Origin: JAWPMT01 sp965229785
GTDB lineage: Bacteria > Bacteroidota > Bacteroidia > Cytophagales > Cyclobacteriaceae
Direction of reading: 5' to 3'
Length of the DNA: 64,000 nucleotides
NCBI GenBank assembly: GCA_965229785.1
Contig: CBDDJS010000001.1
Coordinates: 4,588,001-4,652,000, forward strand
Part shown: in pieces, positions 18,014 to 28,500 of the stretch
How the letters are laid out: each line of letters starts with the position of its first letter
How positions within the stretch are numbered: the first letter of the stretch is position 1
Program-made: the position numbers and the translations under genes
The notes under the pieces: model-generated
The model's input: only the letters and a program-made list of their open reading frames with translations
Databases searched by the model: none
What the model was told of the DNA's origin: nothing

Positions 18014-18877
18014 TTATTGAAAGTTAATTAATTCTTCATTTTCTGACCTTTGATATTTCCATCGGTTGTGCGACCATAACCAGTCAGAAGGATGATTCCG
18101 CACGGCCTCTTCGGAAAATCGAATGTACTTATCGAGTATCTGATAGTCGCCTTTCTGATAAGGAGGATCGGTGAGTTTATGCAATTCAACCTGGTATACC
18201 CCCCGAGAGATTCGGACGACAGATACATAATAAACCGGAAGCTGAGTGAGATAGGGCAGTACAAATATACCCTGATAAAATGGAGTTTCTTTTCCCAGAA
18301 AGTTCACCCAGACTTTACTTTTGTTTTTCCGAGTGGGCGTCTGGTCGCCAATGACCCCACCTCCACGAAAGTCTTTTTGGTATCTGTATATCCGTCCGGC
18401 CTCTTTAGCAGGTATTGGCCTATTCCCGAATTTACTCCGAATTTCCATCATTAACTCGCTGGTTCCTACATTCTTGATCTCCTTGTAAATCGGATCCAAT
18501 GGAGCCAACTGAGTCCCAATGGCTGTTCCCAACCATTCCCAATTACACTGATGAGCAGCGTACAATAAAAAAGGGGCCTCATTTTTTTCGATCTCTAATA
18601 AAGCCTCATTACGGATCAATTTCACCCTTGATTTAAATGCTGTGTCATCCATTCGAAGGGTTTTAAATACTTCCAATGAAACATCAGTCAGGTTTCGATA
18701 GAACTTACGCCGAATAGAATAGATTTCTGATAAAGGCTTGTCAGGAAAGCAGGAAACGAGGTTAGACGTTACTAGTTTTCGCCGGTAAAAAAAGCTTGCT
18801 AACCATGCCAGGACATCTGACAGGAAGTATAAAACCGGAAAAGGTAATCGCGCGATGATGTAGGCAAAGACTCTCAT
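18014..18877 (-). CDS. Lysophospholipid/lipid A lauroyl-type acyltransferase (LpxL/HtrB family)
   Basis: The 287-residue protein has an N-terminal membrane segment (LPFPVLYFLSDVLAWLASFF), the catalytic H-x4-E as HQCNWE (about residues 109-114), a glycine-rich GGGVIGDQTPTR segment matching the substrate site of the family, and the C-terminal DWLWSHNRWK signature. Members add a secondary acyl chain to lipid A, or to a related lipid, at the inner membrane. In Bacteroidota similar proteins are common and the acceptor is often not known. It lies 13 bp downstream of yicC and may share its transcript. Confidence 0.9.
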   Translation of the reverse strand: MRVFAYIIARLPFPVLYFLSDVLAWLASFFYRRKLVTSNLVSCFPDKPLSEIYSIRRKFYRNLTDVSLEVFKTLRMDDTAFKSRVKLIRNEALLEIEKNEAPFLLYAAHQCNWEWLGTAIGTQLAPLDPIYKEIKNVGTSELMMEIRSKFGNRPIPAKEAGRIYRYQKDFRGGGVIGDQTPTRKNKSKVWVNFLGKETPFYQGIFVLPYLTQLPVYYVSVVRISRGVYQVELHKLTDPPYQKGDYQILDKYIRFSEEAVRNHPSDWLWSHNRWKYQRSENEELINFQ

Positions 18878-18890
18878 GAAGAGATGGTCA

Positions 18891-19766
18891 TCACATCACG
18901 TTGAGCACCTGTTCTTTGATCTGCTCCAGTTCATCTTTCATTTTCACCACAGTACGCTGAATATCTGCATCATTGGCCTTGGAACCAATGGTATTGATCT
19001 CCCGGCCAATTTCCTGAGCGATGAACCCCAGTTTTTTACCATTAGCATCCGTACCATCCAAAATTTCAAGGAAGTAATCCAAATGGCTTTTCAAACGCAC
19101 TTTCTCCTCTGAAATATCCAGTTTCTCGACGTAAAAGATCAGTTCCTGCTCGAAACGGTTCTCATCAACCTGGGTCTTTTCACGAAGTTCGGCAATGGCC
19201 TGGTCCAATCTGGACCTGATATTTGTTACTCTTTGAGGGTCCAATTCTGAAACCACAGCAAGACCCTGACTGATCTCGTCGATGTTCTTGCGCAGGGCTT
19301 TTTCCAGTTGACGTCCCTCATCTATTCGAAATTGATCACATTTATCAAGTGCTTCACGCACTACGGCAATCATTTCATCGTAGCTGATCAGGTCACTGAA
19401 ATCTTCCTTGGATACCATGACATTCGGTGCATGTATCGCCAATTTGAAAAGCTCGTCACGATTGGTCAGGTTGGTTTTTGCCAATGCGGCAAATTGGTCG
19501 TAATACAACTGAAACAATTCATGATTGAGCTCTACCGGAGATTCTCCAAACTGATTGGGCTGAAAATCGATGGTAAAATTGACTTTGCCCCGGATTAGCT
19601 GTTTGGAAATAATGGATTTGATGTCCATTTCACGGTCACTAAACTCACGCGGAAGCTTCAAAATAAGGTCGAGATACTTACTATTGAGCGTCTTCAGTTC
19701 AACTTTGAGGGTATACTTTTCGGTAATTGCCTCGGCGGAGCCATACCCCGTCATCGATTTTATCAT
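18891..19766 (-). CDS. yicC: YicC family protein (endoribonuclease YicC-type)
   Basis: The 291-residue protein carries the family's fixed ends: MIKSMTGYGSA at the N-terminus with the LKTLNSKYLDLILKLP segment, and the C-terminal KLGFIAQEIGREINTIGSKA with the VVKMKDELEQIKEQVLNV tail. YicC proteins are now described as endoribonucleases that act on small RNA and mRNA. In many bacteria the gene sits beside gmk, which is not the case here. It starts 9 bp after the stop of the large outer-membrane protein gene on the same strand. Confidence 0.95.
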   Translation of the reverse strand: MIKSMTGYGSAEAITEKYTLKVELKTLNSKYLDLILKLPREFSDREMDIKSIISKQLIRGKVNFTIDFQPNQFGESPVELNHELFQLYYDQFAALAKTNLTNRDELFKLAIHAPNVMVSKEDFSDLISYDEMIAVVREALDKCDQFRIDEGRQLEKALRKNIDEISQGLAVVSELDPQRVTNIRSRLDQAIAELREKTQVDENRFEQELIFYVEKLDISEEKVRLKSHLDYFLEILDGTDANGKKLGFIAQEIGREINTIGSKANDADIQRTVVKMKDELEQIKEQVLNVM

Positions 19767-19775
19767 GGGGTAAAG

Positions 19776-22700
19776 TTAGAAATCCAACCCCACACTTACA
19801 TAAAATCTGTATCTACCCAACTCAAAATCTCTAATAGGCCTTGCAATATCGAATTTCGCGTAGTATCCCATAAGCACTGTACGGATACCTCCGCCTACTC
19901 CGGCTAGCCATGGGTTTCGGAAGTTTGCGATGCTTCCTGAGAATGGAGAGCCTTCTGTTTCATAACGTACCTCTGTGGCACTATTGTCCCTGGTCAAAGG
20001 AATGGGCCCGGTCCAGGCAGAGCCAATGTCATAAAACCCTACCAGCTGGAAATTCCTCAGGAAATTTGAAGTAATAGGTCCGCGAGACAGGTATTGAAAA
20101 ACAGGGATTCTTAGTTCAGCATTGAATACCATCGCTGCATTCCCAAATAACTCGGCATAGTCAAACCCCCTGATATTGGTGACATATTCCATAAACAGGA
20201 AATTGGTATTGTCTACCTCGTTACTCACACTGGTCAGCGGATTATCTACTCCGTCCCTATTTTCTTGATTCAATAACCAGTTGGGAACCCCACCTACAAG
20301 GTAGTCCTGTTTGTTTTTTCCAAAAAACTGTCCGTAAAACAATCGGGTGGCAAAAGTGATTTCGCGATGCACCCGTTGGTAATGTCGGATGTCCGCTCTG
20401 ATGTTGCCAAAGCTCTTGTTCTGATCTGAAATGCTCGAATATTGGATAATGTCAAATTTTGCCCGGGTCCCTTGGGGGATATTAAATCCTTTTTCAATCG
20501 TGTTATCAAATACGGCACTTCCCTTAATACCAGCATAAACCACACGATTATCTTCTGCCAGGCCCATGGCATTGTTAACCGTATTAACTGCCTGGAATTG
20601 AAGGTTCGTAAAGTTTGTTGTGGCAAAAAATGGGTTAATATCAAATCGGAACCAATTCGAGATCGGCAACGCAGCACCAAATTCCAGTTTACTTAAAGAA
20701 TATCGCTGAACCAATTGCGTCTCACTATCTTCTTTCAAGACCAATAATCGATTGTCAAATCGAACACTAAAGTCCACCCAATGCTTCAGGTACTCATATT
20801 CTATGAAAAAGTCTCCGCTCCTCAGGTCAGTAATGGCAAGGGCTCCGGCATGGACCTTATGATTTTCCAGCATATCGCTGATTTGAGTCTCCAACAAAAT
20901 CCCAAAGCCTCGCAGTGGGTCAATGGTGAAGGAGGTAACCAAATTGCTGAAACTGAAGCGGGGGAAGTATGGAATTGGCCCCAGCACTTCAGAGTTCTGC
21001 TGAAACTTCCGGTAAGTGGAAAAGAAAGATTCGGGGCGATAGTTTTCGTTTCCGGTTTCGTCATCTCCTTCGAAAACGTAATTCTCCGTATCAATAAAAC
21101 CCTCATCTAAAGGCTCTTCCTCTTCTTCAAATATATAATCATCCGTATCGAGTAGCGCTGAATCTAACGAAAGGGTATCTGACACGACCGACTCTACTCC
21201 ATCCGGATTCAATAGTTGACTTTCTACATATCGATTTGCAACGAATTTCGCCTGTTCAAAACGTTGCCTTGGTGTCTGTCCGGTAAATTGATTGTTATGG
21301 AAATCTACCTTATTGGTATAGTAAATTTTTTCAAATCCTTCATCAAGCATCAGGAAAGTGATACCATCCTCATCAAAATGAAGATCATAATCCAGAATGT
21401 TTTTGCTGAAGTTGGTGACTTGTGAGTGAATGGAATCGTGGAAATTGTACTTATAGAGATTCGAGATGCCACGTTGGTCACTCACATAGAAAATCTCGGA
21501 TTCGCTTTTGGCTTGCGGTTTAACATCGTCACCTATGGTATTGGTCAATCGATAAAACTCATTTTTAGTAGTATCCAGATCGTAAATGAACAAATTGTAG
21601 CGACTCTGCATGTCTTCTAACGGCACATCCGCGATATTCAGAGAATCTGCCGGTCTGTTCGAACTGAAAACAATGGCAGCTGTTCCCGGAATAAAAGAAG
21701 GCGTCGAATCGTCATAGATGTCCGAGGTAATTCTTCTAACCGCGCTTCGGCGCATGCTAACCAGAAACAGGTCATTTCGCCCGTCCACGTCCCCACTGAT
21801 CACCGCCAGTCTTCCATTATCATTAAAAGAAAAAGACTTGATCTGTTTAAATCTGGTGAGGGGTTTATTCCGGATGATCTCCGCTTTGGCCACATCGATC
21901 GTCGCCAGGTATAAAAAGCCTCTTTTGTAATAGATAACCCCCAGGCGTTCATCGTCAATCCAATCCAGTAATGGTAGATCCGCATCCACCTTTTGACCCG
22001 GAACAATAATTCCGCCCTTAAGCACCTTTACCGTTTTTTCTGTTTCCAGGTCTTTCACGAACACATCGTATTTCCCCAAATCGTTGATGCTATAGGCTAC
22101 TTTCTTCCCGGCCGGATTGATCCGTACGTTGTTGAATTCAAAGTCCGGATTCTTCTTACTTACAATCTCATCGTCATCTTCCGGGTTCTTGTAGTCTTTC
22201 AGTATTTCTTCTTCGGCAACCAGGTAGTAGTTCTGCCAATTATTAATAAATGATCGGTAGGGCACACCAATCGTGCTGGCAATACTGTTTTCTTCATTTC
22301 TGATGATCCGGGTTAGGTTGAGAATATTGGAAATGTTGCTTCTACCATGCACCAACGCGATATAGTTCCAAATACTCTGACCGATAACACCCGCTTCTTC
22401 TCCATCTATTTTGATTAGTTTTTTGATCTTTTTCCGTCCGATGTAGTCGCGGATGTAATCATCCATTTCCGAACTCCATCCGTAGGCCAGGTATCTGGCA
22501 GCGCCATCGATAAACCAACGGGGCAAAGACAATAAATAAGCGCTCTGGAAGATCTCCGCCAGACTTCCTCCAAACATCATGTCCTCTATCAAAATTCTGG
22601 CAAGGCGATACACCAGTTCATCCTGGAATTTCTCCGCCGATCCCGGGTGTGCCACTTCCATTTGGAGCTTGATAAAATCCGTTTGCCCGCCTATGGTAAA

Positions 22701-23027
22701 GGTGGCTCCGTCTATTCCCTTGTTACTTTGCTGAAGGTCGTGAATGGAATTGTAAAGAAAGATCTTGGTTTTGGCATAAGGAGCATAGCCCAGAATGTCC
22801 GTTAACCGGTTGAATTCTTCATCGAGGAAATCCACCGCTTGTTTTGCATAATCCCCGCCTCCGGAGTAATAGTAGATGTCGAAATTTGTGGTGCTGTAGT
22901 ATAGCCAGTCAAACTTCTTGTACTGGATTCTATTCTGACCAAATTCGTTGAAATAGTCCTGTTGAGCCTGAGACAACAAAGCCCCGGTTGTCAGAAACAG
23001 GGTGAGAAGGAAACGAACTTTTATCAT
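19776..23027 (-). CDS. Large outer-membrane protein: inactive gluzincin-like domain, TolB-like propeller, C-terminal barrel
   Basis: The 1083-residue protein begins with a signal peptide (ends near LLSQA-QQ). Residues about 40-290 resemble a gluzincin peptidase domain of the type found before TolB-like propellers, but where HExxH is expected it has DELVY, and the later Trp-x-x-Glu-Gly motif reads WFIDGAARY; the zinc ligands are gone. A TolB/WD40-like propeller follows (about 290-620), with repeats such as DVDGRNDLFLVSMRRS and PSFIPGTAAIVFSSNRPADS. An acidic linker at about 620-660 leads to a C-terminal region that looks like a beta barrel of the BamA/Omp85 type (GGVPNWLLNQ, GVGGGIRTVLMGYYAKFDIA, ending YVSVGLDF). 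It is probably surface or outer-membrane located. Function is unknown. No operon partner gives a clue beyond yicC downstream. Confidence 0.75.
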   Translation of the reverse strand: MIKVRFLLTLFLTTGALLSQAQQDYFNEFGQNRIQYKKFDWLYYSTTNFDIYYYSGGGDYAKQAVDFLDEEFNRLTDILGYAPYAKTKIFLYNSIHDLQQSNKGIDGATFTIGGQTDFIKLQMEVAHPGSAEKFQDELVYRLARILIEDMMFGGSLAEIFQSAYLLSLPRWFIDGAARYLAYGWSSEMDDYIRDYIGRKKIKKLIKIDGEEAGVIGQSIWNYIALVHGRSNISNILNLTRIIRNEENSIASTIGVPYRSFINNWQNYYLVAEEEILKDYKNPEDDDEIVSKKNPDFEFNNVRINPAGKKVAYSINDLGKYDVFVKDLETEKTVKVLKGGIIVPGQKVDADLPLLDWIDDERLGVIYYKRGFLYLATIDVAKAEIIRNKPLTRFKQIKSFSFNDNGRLAVISGDVDGRNDLFLVSMRRSAVRRITSDIYDDSTPSFIPGTAAIVFSSNRPADSLNIADVPLEDMQSRYNLFIYDLDTTKNEFYRLTNTIGDDVKPQAKSESEIFYVSDQRGISNLYKYNFHDSIHSQVTNFSKNILDYDLHFDEDGITFLMLDEGFEKIYYTNKVDFHNNQFTGQTPRQRFEQAKFVANRYVESQLLNPDGVESVVSDTLSLDSALLDTDDYIFEEEEEPLDEGFIDTENYVFEGDDETGNENYRPESFFSTYRKFQQNSEVLGPIPYFPRFSFSNLVTSFTIDPLRGFGILLETQISDMLENHKVHAGALAITDLRSGDFFIEYEYLKHWVDFSVRFDNRLLVLKEDSETQLVQRYSLSKLEFGAALPISNWFRFDINPFFATTNFTNLQFQAVNTVNNAMGLAEDNRVVYAGIKGSAVFDNTIEKGFNIPQGTRAKFDIIQYSSISDQNKSFGNIRADIRHYQRVHREITFATRLFYGQFFGKNKQDYLVGGVPNWLLNQENRDGVDNPLTSVSNEVDNTNFLFMEYVTNIRGFDYAELFGNAAMVFNAELRIPVFQYLSRGPITSNFLRNFQLVGFYDIGSAWTGPIPLTRDNSATEVRYETEGSPFSGSIANFRNPWLAGVGGGIRTVLMGYYAKFDIARPIRDFELGRYRFYVSVGLDF

Positions 23028-23066
23028 TAATTCAAATGATTACTTAAACTAAACAAATACTCACGA

Positions 23067-24116
23067 TCAATTAAGACCTCTATTCACATCTACGGTAGGG
23101 AGGATTGCTCGTCCCTCCAGCAAAAAGTCTGCCATCATTGGAGCAAAATACGGCGCCAGAGAAACTCCTTTTGTACCTAATCCATTAAAGATACCTATAC
23201 CTGGTTGATTTTTCATCAATCCCAGGAAAGGTCTTCGGTCAAAAGTCGCCGGTCTGATGCCGGCAAAAGCCCTGACTACCTCATAAGCTCCATCGTACAA
23301 CTTTCCGAGCTTGTCTTCAATCATACTCCTTCCACTCGTTGTAGGTTGCCAACTTAAGTTTTGGTTGTCGTAGGTTGATCCTACTCGGATCGCCTCATTT
23401 CGAGGTATCATGAAAACTCCCCTGTTGACGATTTGGTTCGGACGAAAATCAGTTTTGATATCAATAAGCTCACCTTTCACAGGCCTCATTTTCAATCCTT
23501 TAAAGAAAGGATTATCAGTTACACCCGTCCCTTCACAGAAAATGATGGCCTTCGCATTCCAATTGAGGTAAGTCACACCATCCGGTCCAGTTTTCACATT
23601 CTGGTACTGAAACACCTCAACCTCATACATTCCCTTATTTTGCAGGAAGGCTTTTGCCGCCTTTAAGGCAATTGGAAGGTCAACGACCCCTGTATAATTC
23701 AGTGACAACCCGCCAAAAGGATCCCTGACATTCGGGTAACCAATTGATTCAGTGTGAATTTGTTTGATATAATCGGCATACATTTCGGTGCCTGCTTTAA
23801 CCTGCCAATCATTTTGTTCTTCCACCGAAACAAATGGCCGGTAGATAGGTATTTCCGCGTGGAAACTCGCCTCCCATACTTGCTCCAGGTTTTGGTAGTA
23901 CGGCGCAATCAAAGGGAAAAGCTCATCTGCCATCCACGTCTTTACCATTTTACGGCCAGTGATTGGATTATAAAGCCCTGCTGCCGCAAAGGAAGACGAT
24001 CTGTCCTCACGATCCTGATCGAAGACCACCACCTTTTGCCCTCTGGAGATCAGTTCCTGTGCCAGAAGGCTCCCTGCCGTTCCCTGCCCGACAATTAAAA
24101 AATCAACCTCTTTCAA
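23067..24116 (-). CDS. FAD-dependent oxidoreductase (DAO / glycine oxidase-like)
   Basis: The 349-residue protein has the dinucleotide-binding start FLIVGQGTAGSLLAQEL with the acidic end of the second strand (VVVFDQD), and the C-terminal FAD contact of the DAO family (GIFNGLGTKGVSLAPYFA). The middle has the RPVKGELIDIKT and GSTYDNQNLSW segments typical of D-amino-acid or glycine oxidase relatives. The substrate is unknown. It is short for the family but looks complete. It is transcribed divergently from the metallo-hydrolase gene, 67 bp apart. Confidence 0.9.
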   Translation of the reverse strand: MKEVDFLIVGQGTAGSLLAQELISRGQKVVVFDQDREDRSSSFAAAGLYNPITGRKMVKTWMADELFPLIAPYYQNLEQVWEASFHAEIPIYRPFVSVEEQNDWQVKAGTEMYADYIKQIHTESIGYPNVRDPFGGLSLNYTGVVDLPIALKAAKAFLQNKGMYEVEVFQYQNVKTGPDGVTYLNWNAKAIIFCEGTGVTDNPFFKGLKMRPVKGELIDIKTDFRPNQIVNRGVFMIPRNEAIRVGSTYDNQNLSWQPTTSGRSMIEDKLGKLYDGAYEVVRAFAGIRPATFDRRPFLGLMKNQPGIGIFNGLGTKGVSLAPYFAPMMADFLLEGRAILPTVDVNRGLN

Positions 24117-24183
24117 TCTGTTTATGGATTTTCCGACAAATTTGTAACCCTAATTTGAGTATTCTCAAACTTATTTACTTCAA

Positions 24184-24822
24184 ATGACCATAGAGGCCCT
24201 CGTTTTCAATCCTTTTTATGAAAACACATACATCATCAGCGATGAAGACAAACAAGCGATCATCGTAGACCCAGGTTGCTACGAACCTTACGAACGAGAT
24301 CGGTTGAAACAGTACATTTCTGAAAACAATCTCACGGTCAAATTGGCCCTGAATACGCATAGTCATATCGATCATGTTTTAGGAAATGCTTTTGTCAAAG
24401 AAGAATATGGCGTTCCGCTTTGGATTCCTGAAGGTGAGAAAGACATGTTTGAAGCAGTGACCAATTATGCAACTAATTGGGGAATTAATAACTATGTTCA
24501 GGCCACGGTAGATGAGTACATCGGAACAGATCCCATTACGATTGGGAAAATGCACTTTGAAGTGCGTCTGGCGCCAGGGCATTCACCCGGACATCTGGTG
24601 TTTTACAACGCCGAAGAAAAAATCCTGATTGGCGGAGATGTTTTGTTCCGTGAGAGCATTGGCAGGACAGACCTCCCGGGAGGCAATCACCAGCAATTAC
24701 TAGAGAGCATAAAAAGGGAAATCTTTTCACTTCCCGACGACACGACCGTTTACAGCGGACACGGCCCCACAACTAATATTGGTTATGAGAAAGTGCACAA
24801 TCCATTTGTAAAAAACCTTTGA
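24184..24822 (+). CDS. MBL-fold metallo-hydrolase (glyoxalase II-like)
   Basis: The 212-residue protein has the complete metallo-beta-lactamase metal site: NTHSHIDH (about residues 58-65), then APGHSPGHL (about residues 130-138), GGDVLFRESIGRTDLPGG with the bridging Asp, and YSGHGPTTNIGYEK near the C-terminus. The GRTDLPGG stretch is characteristic of the hydroxyacylglutathione-hydrolase-like group with persulfide or thioester substrates. The exact reaction cannot be assigned. Its stop codon overlaps a TTG that opens the pssA frame. Confidence 0.95.
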   Translation: MTIEALVFNPFYENTYIISDEDKQAIIVDPGCYEPYERDRLKQYISENNLTVKLALNTHSHIDHVLGNAFVKEEYGVPLWIPEGEKDMFEAVTNYATNWGINNYVQATVDEYIGTDPITIGKMHFEVRLAPGHSPGHLVFYNAEEKILIGGDVLFRESIGRTDLPGGNHQQLLESIKREIFSLPDDTTVYSGHGPTTNIGYEKVHNPFVKNL

Positions 24823-24827
24823 GTTCA

Positions 24828-25493
24828 TTGAAGCAACATATCCCGAATACCATCACCTGTCTCAATCTGCTCACGGGCATGATGGGCATCGTTTGGGTTT
24901 TTCAGGAAAATACGAACGATGCATTTGTCTTCGTCTTCATTGGTGGTTTGTTTGACTTTTTTGATGGATTCACGGCGCGTTTACTAAAAGTTCAATCCAG
25001 TATTGGCAAAGAGTTGGATTCGTTGGCAGATATGATCACCTTTTCAGCCCTGCCTTCGATATTTCTTTTCTTATATCTACAAGACCTTCATTTTGAGATT
25101 GCTCCTTACGTGGCATTACTGATTGCTGCTTTTTCAGCCTTACGCCTGGCAAAGTTCAATATAGACGATCAACAGTCGGACAAATTCATCGGGGTACCCA
25201 CTCCTGCCAATGCTGTATTTATCACTGCTTTACCGTTTCTGAACCCTGTGCTACCAGAATGGGCCTGGATCATATTAGCCCTTACCTGTTCCTTACTCAT
25301 GGTCGCGCCGATAGAACTGATCGCCCTGAAGTTTAAATCCTACGGCTTTCGCGAGAACCTGCCACGATACCTACTAATTGTCTTCTCAGTAACCGTATTA
25401 CTCGTTTTTGGCCTAAAAGGATTCGTTTTTGTAATCCCAGGGTATATCTTGCTATCTGTATTTTCGAACTTTTTGTCGCTTGAAAATCGTTGA
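24828..25493 (+). CDS. pssA: CDP-diacylglycerol--serine O-phosphatidyltransferase
   Basis: The protein has the CDP-alcohol phosphotransferase motif D-G-x2-A-R-x8-G-x3-D-x3-D in the stretch from DGFTARLL through GKELDSLADM (about residues 45-72), with about six membrane helices and the family N-terminus HIPNTITCLNLLTG. It makes phosphatidylserine, the precursor of phosphatidylethanolamine, at the inner membrane. The frame can open at a TTG at 24819, overlapping the previous stop, but the TTG at 24828 gives M-K-Q-H-I-P-N, the usual PssA start, and is used here. No ATG is available. The porU gene follows closely. Confidence 0.9.
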   Translation: MKQHIPNTITCLNLLTGMMGIVWVFQENTNDAFVFVFIGGLFDFFDGFTARLLKVQSSIGKELDSLADMITFSALPSIFLFLYLQDLHFEIAPYVALLIAAFSALRLAKFNIDDQQSDKFIGVPTPANAVFITALPFLNPVLPEWAWIILALTCSLLMVAPIELIALKFKSYGFRENLPRYLLIVFSVTVLLVFGLKGFVFVIPGYILLSVFSNFLSLENR

Positions 25494-25539
25494 TCCATGA
25501 GGATTCAAATATTCTAAAGTGCTGAACGTTATGTGGGGG

Positions 25540-28500
25540 ATGATCCGATCTGCCTTTCTATTGCTGTTTTGTTTGGTTTTTACTCAGACCAATGGCCAAT
25601 CGCGCACTTCTGTGCTGGCGGAAGGGCAATGGCACAAAATCGCCATCGTTGAAGATGGTGTTTACAAAATCGATCGTGACTTCATATCTCGTCTTGGTAT
25701 AGACCCTCAGAGTTTTGATGCGCGCACCTTGAAAGTGTATGGTAATGGCGGAAGAATGCTCCCTCAGGCAAATGCCGCGGAAAGAGCTCAGGATCTTCTC
25801 CAAAATCCGACATTAGGTGAAGGTCTGGAGGATGGCTCATTTGATGCAGGCGATTATTTACTTTTTTATGGCATTGGCCCTCATCAACTGGAGATTCGTA
25901 ACGATCAGATTATTTATGAAAACAACGTTTATTCGGATTCCTCCTTTTACTTCCTTACCATCGGAGGAGAGCCCGCAGAAAGCATAACTTCCCAAACTGC
26001 CACAGACGGTAATTTTCCTATCCGGGATGTTTATCAGGAACTTATTGCACATGAAATAGATGAGCGTAACATCTTGAAAAGTGGTCTGAACCGGGGCGGA
26101 AGTGGACGTGAGTGGTATGGAGAAGTGTATCAAAGAAATGTCAATACGGACCGCAACTACGATTTTCAGGTACCGGGATTCACCGGGAAAGGGAAATTAC
26201 TTTTTGCTTCCCTGAGTCAATCGGAGGTTGAGAATTCATTCTCGCTGGCAATGAACGGCTCGACACTGGGTGATCAAAGCCTTTCATCGATTACTTCGGC
26301 CTTCGATAACGAATACGCCGACAAAGGCAATAATCATGCAGATACCTTCGCCATAGATGTGCCCGCCACGAGTGACCTGACACTGAATGTCCTTTTCAAT
26401 TTTGTCAGTGGTGAAACGTCTATTGCCCGTTTGAACTATTTCGTGATCCAGGCAGAAAGAGACTTAGCCCTCTATGATGGACAAACGCACTTCTCTAACG
26501 GCGAAACGACCTCCGGACTTCAGTTTGAAATTGGTAACATGAACACCAATAGTCAGGTATGGGACATTACCGATCCACATCAACCTCAATTAATTTCTAC
26601 CGAATTGTCAGGAGATGTTGCCGCATTCAATTTCCAGGGCGAGGCAGATCAGCAATTTGTAGCACTACAGCCCGAATTGGCTCCTATCCCAAGCTACATT
26701 GGAGCAGTCGCCAATCAAAATATACAGGGGTCTGGCCCCTGGGATGCCGTGATTATCACACACCCGAGGTTTTGGTCTCAGGCACAAACGCTGGCAGAGT
26801 TCCATCGCACGACCGACAACCTGGAAGTCGGCGTTTTCAATGTTTTTGACGTTTACAATGAGTTTGGTTCCGGAAGCAATGACCTTACAGCCATCCGGGA
26901 TATGATCCGGTATTTCTATCTGAATTCGCCCAATCTCGATTATGCTTTATTATTCGGAGATTGTTCTTATGACTTCAAAGATTTGTTAAGTAACAATACG
27001 AATCTGGTGCCTACCTACCAATCCAGAAATTCCATCCATCCTATCTTCAGTTTCTCTTCGGACGATTATTTTGGGTTCATGGAAGAAGAGGAAGGAGACT
27101 GGTACGAATTTTCCTCCGGTGACCATACACTGGATATAGGAATTGGCCGGATTCCGGCTAAAACCACGGCTGAAGCGACAGACATAGTCAATAAGATTAT
27201 TCGCTACAGCACCAGTGAACGGGTACTGGGTAACTGGAAAAACACGGTAACCTTTGTAGCGGACGATGGTGACAACAATTCTCACCTCAATGATGGAGAA
27301 ACCTCAGCCAGCATACTTGACGAACAAGCCACACAAATTTTACCCAGAAAGATCTATCTGGACGCATTTGAGCAAGAATTAGGAGCTTCCAGTGAGACTT
27401 CACCTATTCTTACCAGTGAGATCAATCAGGCCATCTCCGAAGGCACGTTTCTAGTGAATTACATTGGTCACGGCAATGAATTTCAGTGGATGAATGAAGC
27501 CACCCTTGATACGACATTTATCAGTGGCCTCACGAACCGCTTTCGTCTGCCCATTTTTGTGACGGCAACTTGTCAATTTGGCCGATACGATGACCCGGAC
27601 TTCTTCTCGGGCAGCGAACGCCTTTTGCTGGATCCAAATGGCGGAGCGATTGCCCTGCTAACCACAACACGACCGGTATTCGCTTCTAGTAATCGACTCG
27701 TAAATGAAGCTTTTCACGAAAATATTTTCCGCCGTGAAAACGGACAATACCTTCGCCTTGGCGATATCATTCGACTGACGAAAAACCAAAGTTTAAGAGG
27801 GCCCAGAAACCGGAATTTTGCCTTATTGGGCGATCCGATGCTGATGCTGCAATACCCGGATTTTCTGGCAACTATTGACGAAATCAACGGGAAAAACATT
27901 ATCAATGAAATGGATACACTGAGCGCACTGGAAGAGATCACACTCAGTGGCAGCATTCGAAACCTTGATTCCACTTTGAATGATGACTTTAATGGCGTTG
28001 TGGATATTCTTCTATTGGATGCCGCCTCTCGTTCGCGCACCCTGGGCCAGGAAAGTATTCCAACAAGTTATAGTGTCCAGGAAAATGCGTTGTATCGGGG
28101 AAAAGCCTCTGTTACCAATGGCAGGTTCACTACTTCATTTATTCTCACCCGAAACATCTCGTATCGATTTCTAGAAGGCAAATTCAGCTTGTATGCGGTT
28201 GACGAAGAAAACAGCACCGACGCGAGTGGAGCAACCAATCAAATTCGATTGGGCGGTACTTCGCCGACGGTAAGAACCGATGACGACCCTCCGGAAATCG
28301 ATCTTTACTTAAACAATGAACAATTCGTAAATGGCTCGGTCGTAGAATCCAGCAGTTTGTTAATCGCCAGGGTATTTGATTCAAATGGCCTTAACATTTC
28401 AGAAAATTCTATTAATCAGAATATTACACTTTCCCTGAACGATGGTGAACCCATCGTGATCAATGATTTTTACACGGCAGATGTAGATGACTTTCAAAAT

